Shown in pieces: positions 23,573-26,565 of a stretch of DNA of 26,565 nucleotides. The position numbers and the translations under genes are program-made. Position 1 is the first letter of the stretch. The number at the start of each line of letters is the position of its first letter. The DNA is from UCB3 sp964415605 (GTDB taxonomy: Bacteria; Chloroflexota; Anaerolineae; Epilineales; Epilineaceae), in the NCBI GenBank assembly GCA_964415605.1, contig CAYQBA010000049.1:1-26565 (forward strand), given 5' to 3'. The notes below the pieces were generated by a model. That model was not told the DNA's origin. It saw only the letters and a program-made list of their open reading frames with translations, and searched no databases.

Positions 23573-25396
23573 ATGGAACACGACAAGATCGCCGTCGTCG
23601 ACTTCGGCGGGCAGTACGCCCACTTGATCGCGACCAAGGTGCGCCGGCTGCACGTCCTGGCGGAGATCCGCCAGCCGGACGACCCGGTGGAGGCGTTCGC
23701 GCCCTACAAGGGCATCATCCTCTCGGGCAGCCCGGCCCTGTCGGCGTTCGGCGAGGACGCGGGGTACACCAAGGCGATCTACGACCTCGCGGTGCCGATC
23801 GTGGGCTTTTGCTTCGGGCACCAGGAGATCGCCAAGCACTACGGCGGGCAGGTGGAGCACGGGGGGCGGGAGTGGGGCTTCTCGGACCTGCACATCACGC
23901 GGCCGCACCCGCTCTTCGCGGGGCTGGCGCCGGTGGAGCCGGTCTGGATGAGCCACTACGACTCGGTGACGGCGGTCGGGCCGGGCTTCGAGGAGCTGGG
24001 GTTCTCGACGCTCGGGGGCGGGGAGGAGGTCCAGCACCGGTTCGCGGCCATCGGGTCGGACGGGCTGCGGCGGTACGGGTTCCAGTTCCATCCGGAGGTC
24101 GACGACACCCCGCACGGTGAGGCGATGATCGCCAACTTCGTCTTGGGGATCTGCGGCTGCCGGCCGTCGTGGACGATGGCGCGCTACATCGAGGACGAGA
24201 TGGCGCGGGTGCGGGCCCAGGTCGGCGACGGGGCGGTGTTCCTCCTGATCTCGGGGGGGGTGGACTCGACGGTGGCGGCGCGGCTCCTGGGCGAGGCGCT
24301 CGGTCCGGACCGGGTGCACCTCTTGCACATCGACACGGGGCTGATGCGCAAGGACGAGAGCCGGCAGGTGGTGGCGGCGCTGGAGGCGATGGGGCTGGGG
24401 GCGCACCTGACGTTCGTGGACGCGAGCGGGGACTTCCTGGCGGCGCTGGACGGGGTGGTGCAGCCGGAGGCGAAGCGGCGGATCATCGGCGACACGTTCG
24501 TGGCGGTGTTCGAGCGCGAGGCGCGGCGGCTGGGGATCGAGCACTACCTCCTGGCGCAGGGCACGATCTACCCGGACACGATCGAGACGGGCGGGACGAA
24601 GCGGGCCGACACGATCAAGACGCACCACAACCGGGTGCCGATCATCGACGCGATGATCGCGGCGGGGCGGGTGGTGGAGCCGCTGGCGGACCTCTACAAG
24701 GTGGAGGTGCGCGAGCTGGGCGAGCGGCTGGGGGTGCCGCACGATCTGGTGTGGCGGCACCCGTTCCCGGGGCCGGGGCTGGGGGTGCGGCTGTTGTGCT
24801 CGACGGGCGAGCCGGACCGCGAGGGGTTCGACGCGATCGCGGCGGCGCTGGCGCCGCTGGCGGCGCGGAGCGGGCTGGACCTCACGCCGCTGCCGATCCG
24901 GTCGGTGGGGGTCAAGTCGGACTTGCGGGCGTACGAGCACCCGGTGCTGATCTCGGGCGCGGCGGGCTGGGATGACTTGCTGCGGCTGGCGGCGGGGATC
25001 TACAAGGCGGTGCCGGGCGTGAACCGCTGTCTGTGGAACCTGGGGCCGGCGGCGCCGGGGTCGGCGGTCCCGGTGGCGGCGGCGGTGACGCGCGAGCGGC
25101 TGGCGCTGCTGCGGGAGGCGGACGCGATCGTCATGGACGGGCTGCGGCGGCACGGGCTCTACGACCGGATCTGGCAGTGCCCGACGGTGCTGGTGCCGCT
25201 GGCGATCGACGGGCGGGGGCGGGAGCTGGTGATCGTGCGGCCGATCCACTCGGAGCGGGGGATGACGGCGACACCGGCGCGGCTGCCGGACGCGCTGCTC
25301 GACGAGCTGCGGCGGGACCTGATGGCGCTGCCGGGGGTCGGGGGCCTGGCCTGCGACGTGACGACCAAGCCGCCGGGGACGATCGAGTGGGAGTGA
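23573..25396 (+). CDS. guaA: GMP synthase (glutamine-hydrolysing), long type
   Basis: Makes GMP from XMP, ATP and glutamine, the last step of guanine nucleotide synthesis. The 607-aa chain has a class I glutamine amidotransferase domain (~5-195) with nucleophile Cys80 in GFCFGHQ and His173/Glu175 in FHPEVDD. The ATP-pyrophosphatase P-loop SGGVDST is at 227-233, and XMP-site motifs HHNRVP, RHPFPGPGLGVRLL and SKPP-like TTKPPGTIEWE follow. It is about 80 residues longer than the usual bacterial enzyme: between PFPGPGLGVR and the C-terminus there are two dimerisation-type segments (LPIRSVGVKSDLRAYEH and LVPLAIDGRGRELVIVRPI), an arrangement I know from eukaryotic GMPS. Start: ATG with GAGGAG 11 bases upstream, a slightly long spacing. 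Confidence 0.95.
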   Translation: MEHDKIAVVDFGGQYAHLIATKVRRLHVLAEIRQPDDPVEAFAPYKGIILSGSPALSAFGEDAGYTKAIYDLAVPIVGFCFGHQEIAKHYGGQVEHGGREWGFSDLHITRPHPLFAGLAPVEPVWMSHYDSVTAVGPGFEELGFSTLGGGEEVQHRFAAIGSDGLRRYGFQFHPEVDDTPHGEAMIANFVLGICGCRPSWTMARYIEDEMARVRAQVGDGAVFLLISGGVDSTVAARLLGEALGPDRVHLLHIDTGLMRKDESRQVVAALEAMGLGAHLTFVDASGDFLAALDGVVQPEAKRRIIGDTFVAVFEREARRLGIEHYLLAQGTIYPDTIETGGTKRADTIKTHHNRVPIIDAMIAAGRVVEPLADLYKVEVRELGERLGVPHDLVWRHPFPGPGLGVRLLCSTGEPDREGFDAIAAALAPLAARSGLDLTPLPIRSVGVKSDLRAYEHPVLISGAAGWDDLLRLAAGIYKAVPGVNRCLWNLGPAAPGSAVPVAAAVTRERLALLREADAIVMDGLRRHGLYDRIWQCPTVLVPLAIDGRGRELVIVRPIHSERGMTATPARLPDALLDELRRDLMALPGVGGLACDVTTKPPGTIEWE

Positions 25397-25400
25397 GGGG

Positions 25401-25490
25401 ATGACGTGGCGTGCGGTGGTGGTGGCGGTAGTGGCCATGGCAATGGTCGTGGTGGACGTCGAGGCGATGCCGGCGACGACCATGGCGTAG
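25401..25490 (+). CDS. 29-codon ORF coupled to guaA, possible truncated signal peptide
   Basis: The ATG lies four bases after the guaA stop, with GGAG seven bases upstream inside the guaA end. The predicted peptide starts MTWRAVVVAVVAMAMVVV and ends at a TAG at 25488. It looks like an export signal with nothing behind it. It ends almost exactly where base composition falls, so it may be the 5' remnant of a secreted-protein gene cut at an insertion or recombination border. It may also be non-functional translation. Confidence 0.35.
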   Translation: MTWRAVVVAVVAMAMVVVDVEAMPATTMA

Positions 25491-25629
25491 CCGTCCGACT
25501 GGGAGCCCTGGTGGAGTTTGTTCAGCCCGAGCCCGAGCCCTTGATCTTGCCTATCACGTCAGGCCCCGCCGAACAAGTACCCCTGATCGTTGTTGACAGG
25601 TGGTTCAACCCTGATCGAGAGCCTTGTCG

Positions 25630-25932
25630 TCACGGCACCGTAGGAACTGGAGGCGGTGTTGCAGATATAGTTGGAGGTATAGCGGTGTCCATGGGCACTC
25701 CGGTTGGCCAGTGTGGTTTCAGTCCCGGGGGCGGGATCGTCGCGATAGCGGTTGGGGTTGCGATCCCACCACTCGCGGTTGGCGATGCTGGGGGCATGGC
25801 GGTATCGGGTACGGGCGTATTGGTTGGATCGGTTGCCCTAACACTCGATCCCTGAGGCGAAAGCCATGCGAGTGCTATAATTAATATGCTGATGCAGAAT
25901 ATGATGACTGCAAACACCTTTCGCCCTCTCAT
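25630..25932 (-). CDS. Small membrane-anchored Pro/Thr-rich protein, unknown
   Basis: From the ATG at 25932 (GAGG seven bases upstream) the protein has 100 aa: positive start MRGRK, a strong hydrophobic helix VFAVIIFCISILIIALAWL (~6-24), then a Thr/Pro/Ala stretch to the end (TNTPVPDT, ASPTASGGIATPTAIAT, ATPPPVPTVP). A longer reading from 26025 would overlap the upstream gene and has no better ribosome site. The pattern is that of a signal anchor and linker without a following domain. In another frame the DNA after the stop stays open for about 20 codons (VEPPVNNDQGYLFGGA), so a frameshift or truncation of a larger surface protein is possible. GC is clearly lower than in the rest of the window. 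Confidence 0.55.
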   Translation of the reverse strand: MRGRKVFAVIIFCISILIIALAWLSPQGSSVRATDPTNTPVPDTAMPPASPTASGGIATPTAIATIPPPGLKPHWPTGVPMDTAIPPTISATPPPVPTVP

Positions 25933-25975
25933 ACGGATGCCTCGTTTCCCAAGCCCCGCGTACTGAATAGCCCGA

Positions 25976-26565
25976 TCACGGTGTATCTCCGCAGGCGTCC
26001 TCGCCGTGAGAGTAGTGATGATCACTCATCACCCATACTTCCGATGGGACACTCAAGTTGAAGTATCGCCCCTTTCCTTCGTCTCCCGGTGGGTAGAATC
26101 CCCGGAAGCCGCCAGAGTTGGGCACGAAGTTGATCCACGACCTATTGTCAAGATTGGATGTGGATGTAGCAACGTTCACGGAAATGGACTTGTACACAGA
26201 AACGCCCATGTCGTGAGCCCATTCAGTAGTCTCACCACCGATATCGACACGCGAGCCGCCTGCCATAATGTTGGGGGCGCTTCTCAGATGTTTCCACACA
26301 CCTCCGTGTTGTAGAAACCATCCCCACTCGTTCTTTGTTGTGTCATACCAGATTAAGAGCCTCATTCCGATATAGGCGATGTCATGCAACTGCCACCCAC
26401 TAGATAGACCGCACTCGTTGCAGTATGAGTATACGCGGGGTGTTAGCCCACCATCTGGGCTATCGAATCGCACAACACCGATCTCCGGAACCGTATCGGT
26501 GGAGCCATGACCGTTAGTGTAACGTAGCTTCTGTAAATTGGAGGGAACCGGAAGGGGACGGGCCT
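25976..26565 (-). CDS. Unknown protein, 5' end off the right edge
   Basis: The frame is open from the right window edge to TGA at 25976 (about 195 codons visible), so a start need not lie inside the window; the GTG at 26473 is only an internal candidate. I do not recognise the family. The visible part is rich in Trp, Tyr, Gly, Ser and Asn (WGWFLQHGGVWKHL, NRSWINFVPNSGGFRGFYPP, EVWVMSDHHYSHGED), a composition typical of extracellular beta-rich proteins, with a Cys pair in YCNECGLSSGW. It lies 43 bases upstream of the small membrane-anchored gene on the same strand. GC is near 50%, unlike the ~70% of the rest, suggesting foreign origin or a different replicon. Confidence 0.6.
   Translation of the reverse strand, partial: ARPLPVPSNLQKLRYTNGHGSTDTVPEIGVVRFDSPDGGLTPRVYSYCNECGLSSGWQLHDIAYIGMRLLIWYDTTKNEWGWFLQHGGVWKHLRSAPNIMAGGSRVDIGGETTEWAHDMGVSVYKSISVNVATSTSNLDNRSWINFVPNSGGFRGFYPPGDEGKGRYFNLSVPSEVWVMSDHHYSHGEDACGDTP

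Noticed and set aside
25406..25855. 149-codon plus-strand frame after guaA
   Set aside because: No ribosome site, Gly/Val-rich composition, and it is antisense to the Pro/Thr-rich gene whose protein pattern (helix plus linker) is more credible.

Overview
The window is a very GC-rich (roughly 70%) bacterial scaffold whose last ~1.1 kb is clearly less GC-rich. Secreted proteins with long Thr/Pro/Ala linkers (TPT, TAT), short Y/F-L-P motifs near linkers or C-termini, and a large Cys-containing surface protein with a dockerin-like pair of EF-hands all resemble proteins I know from Chloroflexota (Anaerolineae/Ardenticatenia-like metagenome genomes). A 10-N scaffold gap at 11787-11796 and a suspicious domain join at the left edge suggest a metagenome assembly. 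The phylum is an inference from protein style, not from a marker tree.

Left part (1-7.7 kb): a cell-surface signalling locus. An ECF sigma factor overlaps its membrane anti-sigma factor, which has a ZAS zinc motif, one membrane helix, a long linker and two extracellular carboxypeptidase-regulatory-like domains. A secreted propeller-like protein follows on the same strand and runs off the left edge. Divergent to the sigma gene is a 1144-residue secreted protein. The 151-bp divergent spacer has two ECF-type promoters facing opposite ways, both GGAACC-N16-GTGTC(C/T). This suggests that the sigma factor drives its own operon and the large surface protein.

Middle (7.7-13.9 kb): a secreted glycoside-hydrolase-like TIM barrel behind a Thr-rich linker containing a fresh 102-bp tandem duplication; a small membrane protein with a good sigma70 promoter; a DoxX-family membrane protein on the minus strand; and a secreted fusion of a PQQ-type sugar dehydrogenase with an SMP-30/gluconolactonase propeller. 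The fusion could carry out two successive steps, sugar to lactone to aldonic acid, outside the cell. The scaffold gap lies in its N-terminal part.

Right-middle (13.9-22.0 kb): seven minus-strand genes packed head to tail: Trm112-like protein, inositol-1-phosphate synthase, D-2-hydroxyacid dehydrogenase, P2A calcium-type ATPase, endonuclease III, Na/phosphate-cotransporter-like protein and a tandem universal stress protein. Spacing is 4 bp overlap to 42 bp, except 98 bp before the last gene. A TTGCCA-N17-TAGAAT promoter precedes the first gene. Divergent from it is a saccharopine-dehydrogenase-family oxidoreductase with two strong hairpins in its leader.

Right end (23.3-26.6 kb): a C-tract/G-tract palindromic element, then a long-type GMP synthase (607 aa), a 29-codon coupled ORF, and a lower-GC segment with two minus-strand genes that I cannot assign: a 100-aa membrane-anchored Pro/Thr-rich protein and a partial protein running off the right edge. 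I saw no rRNA, tRNA, CRISPR array or transposase. The only gene-free stretch over 300 bases is 1467-1814.
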